DNA of 64,000 nt from Saprospiraceae bacterium (GTDB lineage: Bacteria; Bacteroidota; Bacteroidia; Chitinophagales; Saprospiraceae), in the NCBI GenBank assembly GCA_025055285.1, contig JANWXM010000008.1, positions 62,001 through 126,000 of the forward strand, read 5' to 3'. Position 1 is the first letter of the stretch. Every line of letters starts with the position of its first letter. The position numbers and the translations under genes are program-made. The notes under the pieces were generated by a model. It ran no database searches. It was not told the DNA's origin and saw only the letters and a list, made by a program, of their open reading frames with translations. Of the stretch, positions 25,256 to 33,940 are shown in pieces.

Positions 25256-26002
25256 CTAATTTATTTCCGAATTCTGAAAAGTATACTTCGTCAATACCTT
25301 TTCAAGATGTCCGCTGCGCAGAGCGGCCTGAAGCGTATAAGCATGGCGTATGCGATGAGCATCTGTTCCCAGAAAGTCTACCATTCCTTCTTTGAGCAAG
25401 AGAAATGCTGACTGTTGAACATCTGGACCATAATGACCGGTTAAAGAGAGGATATTTACTTGAAAAAGACAACCCATCTGCTTAAGGTTTCGATATTCGT
25501 CTACTTTCATATGGTAGAAAGGATACCGCTCTGGATGCGCCAGCACTGGCCTATAGCCCTTGCCCTGTAGGTCGAATACGTATTTGTTCAGCGAAAGAGG
25601 AGGGTGTAAGAAAGACATTTCCACTAAGATATGGCCGCGCTCGTCGAGAGGCAAAAGGTCTTTGTCGCGGAGCAGCTTGCCAAAGTTTTCATCCAACATA
25701 TATTCTGCGGCGGCGCGAAACACTACTGGAATACCGGCCTTCTTGATAGCATCCCGAGTCGTGCATTCCGCTTCCCGAATAGTCTTGGAGGTATTTGGGT
25801 AACGCTCTGCCGAAACATGAGGGGTGGTTACAATACGCTGATATCCCATGCGCCACAGCGCTTCAGCTAGCTCTACAGCCTCTTCGATATCTGGTACGCC
25901 GTCATCTATAGCGGGCAGAAGATGATTATGAAAATCTGTTTGCAAAACAGAAAAATTCGTCGGTGTTACCGGTGTTAAGAATCGGGTAATCCACCTGAGC
26001 AT
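25256..26002 (-). CDS. CpsB/CapC-type tyrosine-protein phosphatase (PHP family)
   Basis: This 248-residue metal-dependent phosphatase of the PHP superfamily resembles CpsB/Wzb-like regulators of capsule synthesis, which dephosphorylate the tyrosine-rich tail of the export kinase. Metal-binding motifs are all visible: DFHNHLLPAIDDG (23-35), TTPHVS (about 59-64), RGHILVEMSF, a later LAHPERYPFY, and GTDAHR near the end. It lies in the middle of the exopolysaccharide operon, 9 bases from the first OPX gene. No matching Wzc-type kinase gene is present in the window, so its target must be elsewhere or the protein has another role. Confidence 0.85.
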   Translation of the reverse strand: MLRWITRFLTPVTPTNFSVLQTDFHNHLLPAIDDGVPDIEEAVELAEALWRMGYQRIVTTPHVSAERYPNTSKTIREAECTTRDAIKKAGIPVVFRAAAEYMLDENFGKLLRDKDLLPLDERGHILVEMSFLHPPLSLNKYVFDLQGKGYRPVLAHPERYPFYHMKVDEYRNLKQMGCLFQVNILSLTGHYGPDVQQSAFLLLKEGMVDFLGTDAHRIRHAYTLQAALRSGHLEKVLTKYTFQNSEIN

Positions 26003-26047
26003 AGCGACATAGAAGGCTTTTTATCCGCTCAAAGGTATGTCTTCTTG

Positions 26048-27349
26048 TCACAATCGCCAATAGGTCATATGGCGCTCCATGACATGGCGAGGATATATTC
26101 CCTTTATGTCGAATAAGATAGGGTCATCTTTCATGATTCTAAGGAAAAATTCAGGGCCGTACTTCTTATAGACGTCATGAGCAACAGCAAGAATAACGGC
26201 ATCGTAATCGTTTGACAGTTTGTCAATTAGGGTCAACCGGTATTCGTGCGCTACCTCGTTGGGGGAGGCATGCGGATCGTGGATATGCACATGGATGGAG
26301 TAGTCCATCAATTCTTGGACGACATCTGCTACCTTTGAATTGCGGATGTCAGCCACATTTTCTTTAAATGTTATGCCCATTACCAGCACCTTACAACGCG
26401 ACAGGTTTTTGCCCTTTTGCGTCAACGTTTGGGCTAATCGTTTGGCGATAAAAGCCGGCATGCCATCGTTAACGCGTCGCCCGCTAAGGATAACCTGAGG
26501 GTCGTAGCCCACCTGCTTAGATTTGTGAAGGAGATAATAGGGGTCTACGCCGATGCAATGCCCACCTACTAAGCCCGGTGAGAAACGTATAAAGTTCCAT
26601 TTTGTAGCAGCTGCGTCGAGCACCTCACTTGTGTCGATACCTAGGCGGTCGAAGATGATGGCTAATTCGTTGACCAGCGAAATGTTCAAATCGCGTTGAG
26701 TGTTCTCAATTACTTTTGCTGCTTCGGCCACTTTTATTGAAGACGCTCGGTATACCCCAGGTTTGACGATTGCACTGTATACTTGAGCAATTGTTTCCAA
26801 CGCTTCGGCATCACAACCAGAAACTACTTTCAAAATATCCACTACTGTTCGGTTTTTGTCGCCAGGAGAGATGCGTTCTGGCGAGTAGCCCAATTTAAAG
26901 TCGCGTCCTACTTTTAGCCCACTCTCTTGCTCGAGAATAGGGAGGCAATCTTCCTCCGTACAGCCGGGGTACACGGTGCTTTCATAGACCACGTAATCGC
27001 CTGGTTTCAGCGCGCGTCCTACAGTAGTAGAGGCCTTTTTCAAGGGTGTTAGGTCAGGCACCTTATGGGCATCCACATCAGTAGGGACAGCTATGACAAA
27101 AAAGTGGGCATTTCTCAGGTCCTCTGGGTCAGCTGTAAAGTGTATGTCACAATCGTCGAAGGCCTCTGGAGGGAGTTCGCGAGAAGGGTCCTGGCGCATT
27201 TTCATCATCTCTATGCGTTGTTCGTTGATGTCGAAACCGATGACCCGAAATTTGCGGGCAAAAGCCAGAGCAATTGGTAGGCCGACATAACCCAAGCCAA
27301 TAACACCGATGGCTTTACTTTTTTCCTGAAGGGCAGAATACATACACAT
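26048..27349 (-). CDS. Nucleotide-sugar dehydrogenase (WbpA/TviB-like)
   Basis: The enzyme belongs to the UDP-sugar 6-dehydrogenase family, which oxidises a UDP-hexose twice to the uronic acid with NAD. Over 433 residues it shows the Rossmann motif GVIGLGYVGLPIALAF (15-30). It then has the FVIAVPTDVD segment, YESTVYPGCTEED, LGYSPERISPGDK, and the catalytic cysteine in GGHCIGVDPYYLL. The pattern is that of the UDP-N-acetyl-glucosamine/galactosamine branch (WbpA, TviB) and less that of plain UDP-glucose dehydrogenase. With the adjacent aminotransferase it could make a UDP-diacetamido-uronic acid for the polysaccharide. An alternative ATG lies two codons downstream. Confidence 0.88.
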   Translation of the reverse strand: MCMYSALQEKSKAIGVIGLGYVGLPIALAFARKFRVIGFDINEQRIEMMKMRQDPSRELPPEAFDDCDIHFTADPEDLRNAHFFVIAVPTDVDAHKVPDLTPLKKASTTVGRALKPGDYVVYESTVYPGCTEEDCLPILEQESGLKVGRDFKLGYSPERISPGDKNRTVVDILKVVSGCDAEALETIAQVYSAIVKPGVYRASSIKVAEAAKVIENTQRDLNISLVNELAIIFDRLGIDTSEVLDAAATKWNFIRFSPGLVGGHCIGVDPYYLLHKSKQVGYDPQVILSGRRVNDGMPAFIAKRLAQTLTQKGKNLSRCKVLVMGITFKENVADIRNSKVADVVQELMDYSIHVHIHDPHASPNEVAHEYRLTLIDKLSNDYDAVILAVAHDVYKKYGPEFFLRIMKDDPILFDIKGIYPRHVMERHMTYWRL

Positions 27350-27354
27350 GTTTT

Positions 27355-28473
27355 TTACTCAAAAAAGGAACGAACACCTTCGATGATTATATCCTGTTGC
27401 TCAGGAGTTAGTTCCGAGTGCATGGGGAGAGAAATCACCGACTGACATAGCTGCTCCGTCACAGGAAGCTCTTTGCCTTTCCAGTAAGGAGCGAAGGCTC
27501 GCTGCTTGTAGAGCGGAATTGGATAATACACCATGGCAGGAATACCGCGCTCGGCTAAATGCTGTCTGAGCGCATCCCGGTTGCCCTCGCGCAGCACCAG
27601 GGTATATTGGTGAAATACGTGAGTAGTATAGGCCTTTCGCACAGGTATTTTCAACTGGCGCATAGTGCTAAAGGCAGCGTCGTAATAATTTGCAGCCTGG
27701 CGGCGAGCGGCGTTGTACTGCTCCAATCGCTTGAGCTTCACGCTTAAAATTGCAGCCTGAATAGAATCTAGGCGCGAATTGACGCCGACGACGGCATGGT
27801 GATACAATTGACTTTGACCGTGATTGGCAATCATTCGCAAACGTTGAGCTAGCTCGGCGTCATTGGTGGTCATGGCGCCTCCATCTCCGTAGCAGCCTAA
27901 ATTTTTGGAAGGGAAAAAAGAGGTGCAACCCACATGACCTAGGGTGCCTGTCTTCAAGCACCTACCATCGCTAAAGCGGTAGTCACTGCCCATCGCTTGC
28001 GCATTGTCTTCAATGACATACAGGTCGTATGCTTGAGCCAATTGTAAGATAGGCTCCATGTCTGCACTTTGCCCAAAGAGATGTACCGGCACGATGGCAC
28101 GCGTACGCGAAGTAATGGCCATTTTGGCCTGGTCTGTATCAATGTTGAATGTATCCGGACAAACGTCTACCATCACGGGCGTTAGACCCAATAGAGCGAC
28201 AACTTCTGCTGTAGCCACGTAAGTAAACGCCGGAACGATAACCTCGTCACCGGGCTTTAGCTCAAGAGCCATCATGGCAATTTGCAAGGCATCGGTGCCG
28301 TTAGCACAAGGGATAACGTGCTTAACTTGTAGATAGGCTTCTAGTTCCGCTTGGAACTTTTTAACCGCCGTACCATTAATGTACTCCGTAGAGGCAATGA
28401 CTTCCAGCACAGCGCGGTCGATCTCCTCGCGTATTTTCTCGTACTGGGTCTTCAGGTCAACCATGCGTATCAT
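27355..28473 (-). CDS. DegT/DnrJ/EryC1-family sugar aminotransferase (WbpE-like)
   Basis: This PLP-dependent enzyme transfers an amino group onto a keto-sugar nucleotide. The 372-residue protein shows the family pattern: IPCANGTDALQIAM (about 54-67), DEVIVPAFTYVATAE, PVHLFGQSADMEPI, EDNAQAMGS, and the internal aldimine lysine in SFFPSKNLGCYGDGGAM. A final HVFHQYTLVLREGNR segment is also typical. Its position 5 bases before the WbpA-like dehydrogenase suggests it acts on the 3-keto derivative of that product, as WbpE does; no third enzyme (WbpB-like oxidase) is in the window. It is the first gene of the five-gene operon. No exact promoter is seen upstream. Confidence 0.87.
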   Translation of the reverse strand: MIRMVDLKTQYEKIREEIDRAVLEVIASTEYINGTAVKKFQAELEAYLQVKHVIPCANGTDALQIAMMALELKPGDEVIVPAFTYVATAEVVALLGLTPVMVDVCPDTFNIDTDQAKMAITSRTRAIVPVHLFGQSADMEPILQLAQAYDLYVIEDNAQAMGSDYRFSDGRCLKTGTLGHVGCTSFFPSKNLGCYGDGGAMTTNDAELAQRLRMIANHGQSQLYHHAVVGVNSRLDSIQAAILSVKLKRLEQYNAARRQAANYYDAAFSTMRQLKIPVRKAYTTHVFHQYTLVLREGNRDALRQHLAERGIPAMVYYPIPLYKQRAFAPYWKGKELPVTEQLCQSVISLPMHSELTPEQQDIIIEGVRSFFE

Positions 28474-29087
28474 AAGAAAGGATAATTTGTTCCAGGTGCG
28501 CGTTGGGCTTCAAGCAAAGAATGTTCCAGGTTTTATCCCCCTGCTTTGAGGGCGCTGCAGAGCGTTTCCTTCACTTGCGTTCTCTTTTAGGAACAAAGGT
28601 GGTCTTCGGCTGACTTGTGCTTAGTTTCCTCTGCAGTTCTGCGCAGCAATTTCCGCTCGCCCGGTCGTATGCGCTTCTTTGGCAATTAAGCCGGTTCATA
28701 TCGACAGCCAGACCCGCCCATATAAAGTCGTTGCAGGGACCAAAAACTACAGCAAGCTTGCTGTAAAAGCTTTCAGGCACGACATCCCACAAAAATGGTA
28801 ATAGCATTGCCAGAGCCTGGCGTCGTGCATTCCTGCAATCAGCACGCTAAGAAACGGCGCAATGGAATAAAAAAAGCGGTTTAAAAATAAAGGAATAATG
28901 TGCACAAAAAAGCTAAAGCACACTCTCCAGCTGCTCGCCGTGAGATGTGCATTACTAATCAGCAGCAAAGTTGCACATGCGTTAGAACAATCCGCAAGGG
29001 CATTTTTGTCTCAACAACCTTCCTACGCACCCGTGCACCGTTGCCTTCCCGGTGTATTCTGTGGGCAATTTGCGCCTAATCAAAGAA
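28474..29087. other. Intergenic region upstream of the polysaccharide operon
   Basis: About 0.6 kb that should hold the operon promoter (minus strand) and the 3' end of the paaA transcript. The nearest match to a -7 box on the minus strand is CACCTTTG (28594-28601), with one mismatch and no -33 partner. Small frames on both strands have no recognisable features. Confidence 0.3.
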
Positions 29088-30074
29088 TTAAGCCGCTTGG
29101 ATATCTGTTTTATCCTGAGCGAGTCGCTTGGCCTTCTTCTCAGCATAAGCAAGAGCTGCTTCGCGCACCCAAGCACCGTTTTCCCAAGCTTCGCGGCGCG
29201 CGCGCAGGCGCTCACGGTTACAAGGACCGTTGCCGTTTACAACGTTCCAAAATTCATCCCAGTTGATGGGCCCGTAGTCGTAATGGCCGCGTTCAGGATT
29301 CCACTTCAAGTGTGGGTCAGGCAATGTAAGTCCTAGGACTTTTACCTGTTCAGCAATCATATCAATAAAGCGTTGGCGCAATTCGTCGTTGCTAAAACGC
29401 TTGATCTTCCACCGCATGCTCTGGGCAGAATGTACCGACTCAGCGTCCGAAGGACCAAACATCATGACCGCCGGCCAGTACCAGCGATTAATAGCATCTT
29501 GAGCCATCGCGCGCTGTTCGGGTGAGCCTTTGGCCAAGGTAAGGAGAATATCAAAACCCTGACGTTGGTGAAAACTCTCTTCTTTGCAAATCCGCACCAT
29601 CGCTCGCGCATAGGGCCCGTAGGAACACCGACAGAGCGGTATTTGGTTCAAAATAGCCGCTCCGTCTACTAGCCACCCAATCGCTCCAATGTCTGCCCAC
29701 GTCAGCGTAGGATAGTTGAAAATCGAGGAGTATTTCGCTTTACCATTGTGTAAATCCTCTATCAGGGCATCGCGCGAGACTCCAAGAGTCTCTGCCGCTG
29801 AATAGAGGTATAACCCATGACCTGCTTCATCCTGAATTTTTGCCAACAAGATAGCCTTGCGCTTCAGCGAGGGCGCTCGAGTAATCCAGTTTCCCTCGGG
29901 CAACATGCCAACCACCTCGCTATGAGCATGCTGACTTATCTGCCGAATAAGCGTCTTTCGATAGGCTTCTGGCATCCAGTCCTTCGGCTCAATTCGGATT
30001 TCATTGTCTATCTTTCGTTGAAATTGCTCCTCTAGCGAAACCACTGTAGAGTTCTGCTCTTTGATTGCTTGCAT
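29088..30074 (-). CDS. paaA: 1,2-phenylacetyl-CoA epoxidase catalytic subunit
   Basis: PaaA is the diiron catalytic subunit of the multicomponent epoxidase that starts aerobic phenylacetate breakdown by epoxidising the ring of phenylacetyl-CoA. The 328-residue protein fits the family throughout. Ferritin-like diiron motifs are visible: DEAGHG (82-87) and CKEESFHQ (163-170), with DWMPEAYRK near the start and the C-terminal [19 protein letters not shown]. The partner genes paaB, paaC, paaD and paaE, which normally follow in one operon, are not here. The gene stands alone between intergenic regions. The catalytic subunit needs PaaC and the PaaE reductase, so these must be encoded elsewhere if it is functional. 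Confidence 0.93.
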   Translation of the reverse strand: MQAIKEQNSTVVSLEEQFQRKIDNEIRIEPKDWMPEAYRKTLIRQISQHAHSEVVGMLPEGNWITRAPSLKRKAILLAKIQDEAGHGLYLYSAAETLGVSRDALIEDLHNGKAKYSSIFNYPTLTWADIGAIGWLVDGAAILNQIPLCRCSYGPYARAMVRICKEESFHQRQGFDILLTLAKGSPEQRAMAQDAINRWYWPAVMMFGPSDAESVHSAQSMRWKIKRFSNDELRQRFIDMIAEQVKVLGLTLPDPHLKWNPERGHYDYGPINWDEFWNVVNGNGPCNRERLRARREAWENGAWVREAALAYAEKKAKRLAQDKTDIQAA

Positions 30075-30459
30075 GACTCAAAACGTTTAGGCAAATGTCG
30101 GAACTTCAATTCAGCAAGCAAGAGTGCTGCACATGTTTAGAGTTTTTCAAAATAACACCCGACTCGAGGAATGGTTTGCGCCAACACATGAGAGACTCAA
30201 CCGTGACGCCTGGAGTTTTGCTCCCTACCTTCGCGAGACGCGAGGAGAACGACTCAATCGCGTTCGGAATTCATCAAAAATAGACTTAGTGTGTAAAACT
30301 CCCGTCATTTTTCGAGAAAAATATCATTAGCGCGCGCTCCTTTCCGAGCATACGCTAAACTATAGCACTAATTTTGCCCGAGTTTTCAGCCTGTGCATCA
30401 TGCGTGGAACGCATTCGAAACAGGCATTAGCGCATAAAAAAGAATTTTGCCCACCCGAC
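30075..30459. other. Divergent intergenic region between paaA and the fusion gene
   Basis: Promoters for both flanking genes should be here. On the plus strand a TAATTTTG -7 element is present (listed separately); on the minus strand I see none for paaA. Short plus-strand frames at 30095-30330 show no family features. Confidence 0.35.
30369..30376 (+). promoter_or_regulatory. -7 element (TAATTTTG) upstream of TIR-like/TPR/SDR gene
   Basis: An exact TAnnTTTG, 83 bases before the chosen ATG and 23 bases before the upstream alternative ATG at 30400. The best -33 candidate, TTTC at 30341-30344, is 24 bases away, too far for the consensus. Confidence 0.35.
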
Positions 30460-32853
30460 ATGATTCGTGTTCATCTTCTGTATTCCCCCGAGAATCGGGA
30501 TTTAGCAGACCGCCTGACAGCCGATTTAGGACGTGCTGGTCTTACATTCGAACATTACACACTTTTGTCAGACGATAAGCCTGGGCATTTGGCTGCTCGC
30601 ATAGCAGTTATAGAAGGGCCCGTCCTTTGGTTGTTGACCGACAACTTTCTGAAAGACCCCCTGTGCATGGCGGGTATATGGCGTGCCTATCAAGCTTTGC
30701 TCGGGCGAGGACACCTTTTGACGGTGGTAGCTCCTGGGCGTCAGCCGCAAGCAGACGGATCCTACCGGCCTGTGCCTACTTCCTTTGAGCGAGCTGGCGA
30801 GGTGATCAAGTATATGAATTACTGGCAAGAAATTTTCCTTAAAAGCACTGACCGCCTGCGAACAGCGCCGTTAGAGCTACGCGAAGTTTACGACCGCGAA
30901 GTGGAAGCATATCGCCTCATTGCCAATGACGTTAGCGAGCTGCTCTCTGCCTTGCGCGAGAGCGGATACGTGCGGTGGGAAGCATTACAAGCCGACCATT
31001 ACAAGCTCTTCTTCCAGCGCTTTGGCCTCGTAGACCGCTATCCTGCCTATCGAGAAATTGCTTCGTTGGATGTTGAGGCGCCACCCATACCTGCTGCACA
31101 AACACCTCCTGCGGGCCCATTTATTCCACCACCAGTGCTTTCTGGTCCCCTTATACCCCAGCCCGTAGAAGCCTCTGGTGAAAAGATGGCTCAAGAGCCA
31201 GTGACGGAGTCTTCTCCTGCATCTCTCAAACCAGAAGCCGAAGCCGAGGCTAGCGAGGTGCGCATCCGCCAAGCCATCCGCGACGCCTGGACATGGATCG
31301 AAAAAGGCTATCCTCAGCGAGGCCTTGACATGCTGCGTCAGTTGACGGAGCAGCATCCTCAGCATGCTATTGCCATGGCCGAATATCACCGGGCTCGTGC
31401 CCATTTCACTGAAGCCGAACCACTTCCCGAACGTCCAGTGCCAGAAATAGCTTCGCCTCAAGCCCAACAAGAGCAAAAAACCGAAGTACCCCCTCCTCCA
31501 GAGCAAGAGCTCTCAGCCCCCTCCAACGGATTCGCACCCACAGAGGCTGACGCCTACAATGCTATGGGCGATAATGCCGCTGCAAAAGGCGACTACCTCT
31601 TGGCTAAGTACTGTTGGAATCGCGTGGCTGAACTTGACCCTGCTTATCCACGCGTTTTCCGGAAGCTCGCTGACCTAGCAATAGCGCATTTGGAGAAGGA
31701 GAACAGCGATGAAGTGCTATCCTATATTGAAGAGGCTCTGGCCGCTGAGCCCAACGACGCAGAACTGCATTATCGATACGCGCTGGTATTGCGCGACCAA
31801 ATGGGTCAACCTGAACGCGCCTATCAACTGCTCGATACTGTCGTAGCGCTCCAACCCGACTGGGCAGAAGCTTGGCTTACGCTAGCAGAAGTTACTCACC
31901 AATCGGGGAATCTCCAACAGGCACAAGAACTGTATCAACACGCCTGTCTCCTCGACCCAAAACTCAAGAGCAAAGAGCGCGATGCCCATTTCGCTTTGCC
32001 TACAGAGAAAATATCTGCTTCTTCGCCCTCGCCTACCTTATCGCTCCAGTCCGCGGAGGAAGTAGCCTTTTCGCAGCCTGCGCAGGTGCTTACAGTGCTC
32101 ATCACTGGCGCTACTTCGGGAATCGGAAAAGCTACAGCTGAGGTATTTGCGCGCCACGGTCATCGTCTCTTGCTTGTTGGTCGCCGGGCCGAACGCCTAG
32201 CAGATATACGCGCACGCTTTGCTCAGCAGTATCCTCATGCTACAGTATTCGAGCTACCTCTCGATATACGCGATGCAGACGCGGTTATGGCTCACCTCAC
32301 CAATTTGCCCGAAGAATGGACAGAAATAGACGTCCTAATCAATAACGCTGGTCTAGCTAAAGGGCTAGCACCTATTCACGAGGGCAATCTGGAGCATTGG
32401 GATGCAATGATAGATACTAACATTAAGGGATTGCTCTACGTCACACGTGCTGTTGTGCCCGGCATGGTGCAACGACGCCGAGGCCATATCATTAACGTGA
32501 GTTCGAGCGCAGGGAAAGAAGTCTATCCCAATGGCAATGTTTATTGTGCAACAAAATTCGCGGTAGAGGCTCTAACGCGCGGTATGCGTTTAGATCTGCA
32601 CGCCTATGGTATTCGCGTCAGCCAAGTTAGCCCAGGTCATACGGAGGACACGGAATTTGCCCTTGTCCGCTTTGACGGCGATGCTGAACGAGCCCGTATT
32701 TATGAAGACTTTCAGCCTTTGAAGGCCGCTGATGTGGCAGAAGCCATTTATTTCATCGCTACAAGACCTCCGCATGTGAACGTGCAAGATATCTGGCTTT
32801 ACAGCACTCAGCAAGCATCTGCTATGCTGATCGACCGCTCAGGACGAAAGTAG
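30460..32853 (+). CDS. TIR-like / TPR / short-chain dehydrogenase fusion protein
   Basis: In 797 residues the protein joins three parts. Residues 1-92 resemble a TIR domain (IRVHLLYSPENRDLADRLT, then GPVLWLLTDNFLKDPLC). Residues 100-200 are helical, and 205-270 are Pro-rich. After a helical segment and a second Pro-rich linker, residues 360-500 form about three TPR units. Residues 543-797 are a complete short-chain dehydrogenase of the YdfG-like classical type: TGATSGIG (549-556), RRAERL as expected for NADP, NNAG (628-631), and the active-site Ser/Tyr695/Lys699 in YCATK. TIR NADases have a Glu three residues after the conserved Cys; here the segment is LCMAG, so the Glu is absent. The start is ATG 30460, where the TIR strand begins; ATG 30400 would add 20 unlikely residues. 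No partner gene is apparent. Confidence 0.75.
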   Translation: MIRVHLLYSPENRDLADRLTADLGRAGLTFEHYTLLSDDKPGHLAARIAVIEGPVLWLLTDNFLKDPLCMAGIWRAYQALLGRGHLLTVVAPGRQPQADGSYRPVPTSFERAGEVIKYMNYWQEIFLKSTDRLRTAPLELREVYDREVEAYRLIANDVSELLSALRESGYVRWEALQADHYKLFFQRFGLVDRYPAYREIASLDVEAPPIPAAQTPPAGPFIPPPVLSGPLIPQPVEASGEKMAQEPVTESSPASLKPEAEAEASEVRIRQAIRDAWTWIEKGYPQRGLDMLRQLTEQHPQHAIAMAEYHRARAHFTEAEPLPERPVPEIASPQAQQEQKTEVPPPPEQELSAPSNGFAPTEADAYNAMGDNAAAKGDYLLAKYCWNRVAELDPAYPRVFRKLADLAIAHLEKENSDEVLSYIEEALAAEPNDAELHYRYALVLRDQMGQPERAYQLLDTVVALQPDWAEAWLTLAEVTHQSGNLQQAQELYQHACLLDPKLKSKERDAHFALPTEKISASSPSPTLSLQSAEEVAFSQPAQVLTVLITGATSGIGKATAEVFARHGHRLLLVGRRAERLADIRARFAQQYPHATVFELPLDIRDADAVMAHLTNLPEEWTEIDVLINNAGLAKGLAPIHEGNLEHWDAMIDTNIKGLLYVTRAVVPGMVQRRRGHIINVSSSAGKEVYPNGNVYCATKFAVEALTRGMRLDLHAYGIRVSQVSPGHTEDTEFALVRFDGDAERARIYEDFQPLKAADVAEAIYFIATRPPHVNVQDIWLYSTQQASAMLIDRSGRK

Positions 32854-33075
32854 CATTGCTCTAGCTGCACCCTCGACAAAGTTATGCCCATCGTCTTATA
32901 GCTTAACTAATTGACACTTATCTTGTAACCATAAAAAAAATTCATTCTCAAGGCACTGAAAGCCTCTTCTCTCGACAGAGGAGAAAAGGTCGTTCTGCCC
33001 TGTTATCGCCTTTACAACTTGCAGGGACAGCCTACCAGAATTCTTGGTTTGCTCAACACAAAGTGCCAGACGTTT

Positions 33076-33110
33076 GCTTGCAAGGTTGTTCTTCTCCTTG
33101 CAAGCCTTTT
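33076..33110 (+). terminator. Intrinsic terminator-like hairpin
   Basis: A perfect 10-bp stem (GCTTGCAAGG with CCTTGCAAGC), a 10-base loop and a CTTTT tail on the plus strand. It lies about 220 bases after the stop codon of the fusion gene and could end its transcript. Confidence 0.5.
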
Positions 33111-33270
33111 AAATCTAGCGCACGGCATAAAAGCGAGGTTAAGCACGCTTAGAGCAGCGAACTCAGAAAGGAGTTCTTGCCCTGTGCTCATGAACAGGCA
33201 GAAATTGGTAAATCCATATAGCATCCCTCACTTTGCGAGGTAAGTCAGACGTCTTCTTTCGTTCATGTAA

Positions 33271-33314
33271 CAGCAAGCCCCCCAGAGGTTGCACTCCGAC
33301 TGGGGGGCTTGCTG
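33271..33314. terminator. Strong hairpin, perfect 15-bp stem
   Basis: CAGCAAGCCCCCCAG pairs perfectly with CTGGGGGGCTTGCTG across a 14-base loop. It lies 25 bases beyond the stop codon of the small minus-strand peptide gene, and it faces the end of the plus-strand fusion gene. It is followed by CCTTTT on the plus strand but by no T-run on the minus strand. A bidirectional terminator is the simplest reading. Confidence 0.65.
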
Positions 33315-33339
33315 ATCCTTTTAGAGAGGGCAGGTATAA

Positions 33340-33552
33340 CTATTGAGGTATTGTGCCGCCAAAAGTAGAATTCCAAGGAAAAACTTGCCCAATGGGCTTG
33401 TTCGATGTTTTCCCTCCCTCTACTTTGCGCATGTCTTCTTTGTCCAAAACCTGCGAGGTCTCCTGCACTTTGTCCAGCCGACTCTTCTGATTTTCGGGCT
33501 GCTGGTCTTTTGACGTAGAGGTGTTCGATTTCTTATTAAAAAAGGAGAGCAT
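33340..33552 (-). CDS. Small double-glycine-leader peptide, RiPP-precursor-like
   Basis: The 70-residue hydrophilic peptide has no signal sequence. Its middle, LDKEDMRKVEGGK (36-48), matches the Bacteroidota double-glycine leader pattern (L-x-K-E-x-M-x-K-V-x-GG) cut by C39-type peptidase/ABC exporters or found before modified natural-product cores. The remaining 23 residues (TSNKPIGQVFPWNSTFGGTIPQ after Lys48) would be the core: no Cys, several Ser/Thr, one Trp, a second GG. The gene is supported by a near-consensus promoter 23 bases upstream and a strong hairpin downstream. No radical-SAM, lanthipeptide or C39 transporter gene is in the window, so modification and export enzymes would act in trans. 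It could also be a non-modified leader-like peptide. Confidence 0.6.
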   Translation of the reverse strand: MLSFFNKKSNTSTSKDQQPENQKSRLDKVQETSQVLDKEDMRKVEGGKTSNKPIGQVFPWNSTFGGTIPQ

Positions 33553-33574
33553 AGCTTTTCTATTTTTTACGCGT

Positions 33575-33606
33575 CAAAGGTATAATTATTTATCCATTTA
33601 TTCAGA
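33575..33606 (-). promoter_or_regulatory. Near-consensus promoter of the small peptide gene
   Basis: On the minus strand, TCTG (33606-33603; consensus TTTG) and TACCTTTG (33582-33575; exact TAnnTTTG) are 20 bases apart. The predicted start of transcription leaves a leader of about 15 bases before the ATG. Confidence 0.55.
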
Positions 33607-33898
33607 ATTCGGTCTAATTTTTTAGGAAAAGGCGCATTTTTATCAACTAACGGCGGTTAATCGAGCAATTTTTGAAAATGGGCCATCGCAAAGGAAGAGC
33701 GTCTTTTCTGATTCCCTACTCCTTGCAGAGAAACACTTTCCTCAAGGCAGCCCATTTTTTCTCAAAAACAAGGTGCTTCGCACAGTCGCAATGCGTTCCT
33801 TAAGGGATAGGAAACATAAAAATGCGCTTGTCAGCGGCATTTTGAAAACCATATCTCTTCTCGGATGTTTAATATTTTTAGATAATGGACATTTTATC

Positions 33899-33930
33899 TT
33901 TAAACCAATACTTCAGCTTGAATAAGTTTG
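33899..33930 (+). promoter_or_regulatory. Promoter of the MerR-type regulator gene
   Basis: TTTA (33899-33902; consensus TTTG) and TAAGTTTG (33923-33930; exact) are 20 bases apart. The predicted transcript would start only a few bases before the ATG at 33941, so the mRNA may be almost leaderless. Confidence 0.55.
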
Positions 33931-33940
33931 CGCCGGAATT

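Larger units (their letters stand above)
32854..33339. other. Intergenic region with two hairpins
   Basis: Between the fusion gene and the convergent small-peptide gene. It contains the two hairpins listed separately (33076-33110 and 33271-33314). The 74-codon plus-strand frame at 33019-33243 runs through the first hairpin and looks like chance. Confidence 0.4.
33553..33940. other. Divergent intergenic region, peptide gene and MerR gene
   Basis: Both flanking promoters are placed (33575-33606 minus, 33899-33930 plus). The 290 bases between them are AT-rich, and I see no operator-like palindrome. MerR-type regulators often act on a divergent gene, so the peptide gene is a possible target, but no direct evidence supports this. 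Confidence 0.4.

Noticed and set aside
23682-28473. Complete capsule locus
   Set aside because: The five genes cover sugar modification and outer-membrane export only; flippase, polymerase, copolymerase and glycosyltransferases are missing, so it is described as a partial operon.
29088-30074. Complete phenylacetate operon
   Set aside because: Only paaA is present; the flanking kilobases contain no paaB, paaC, paaD or paaE.
30460-32853. Typical TIR NADase defence enzyme
   Set aside because: The catalytic Glu of the C-x-x-E motif is missing, and no defence partner gene is adjacent; only a TIR-like fold is claimed.
33019-33243. 74-codon plus-strand gene downstream of the fusion gene
   Set aside because: It runs through a terminator-like hairpin and has no recognisable features.
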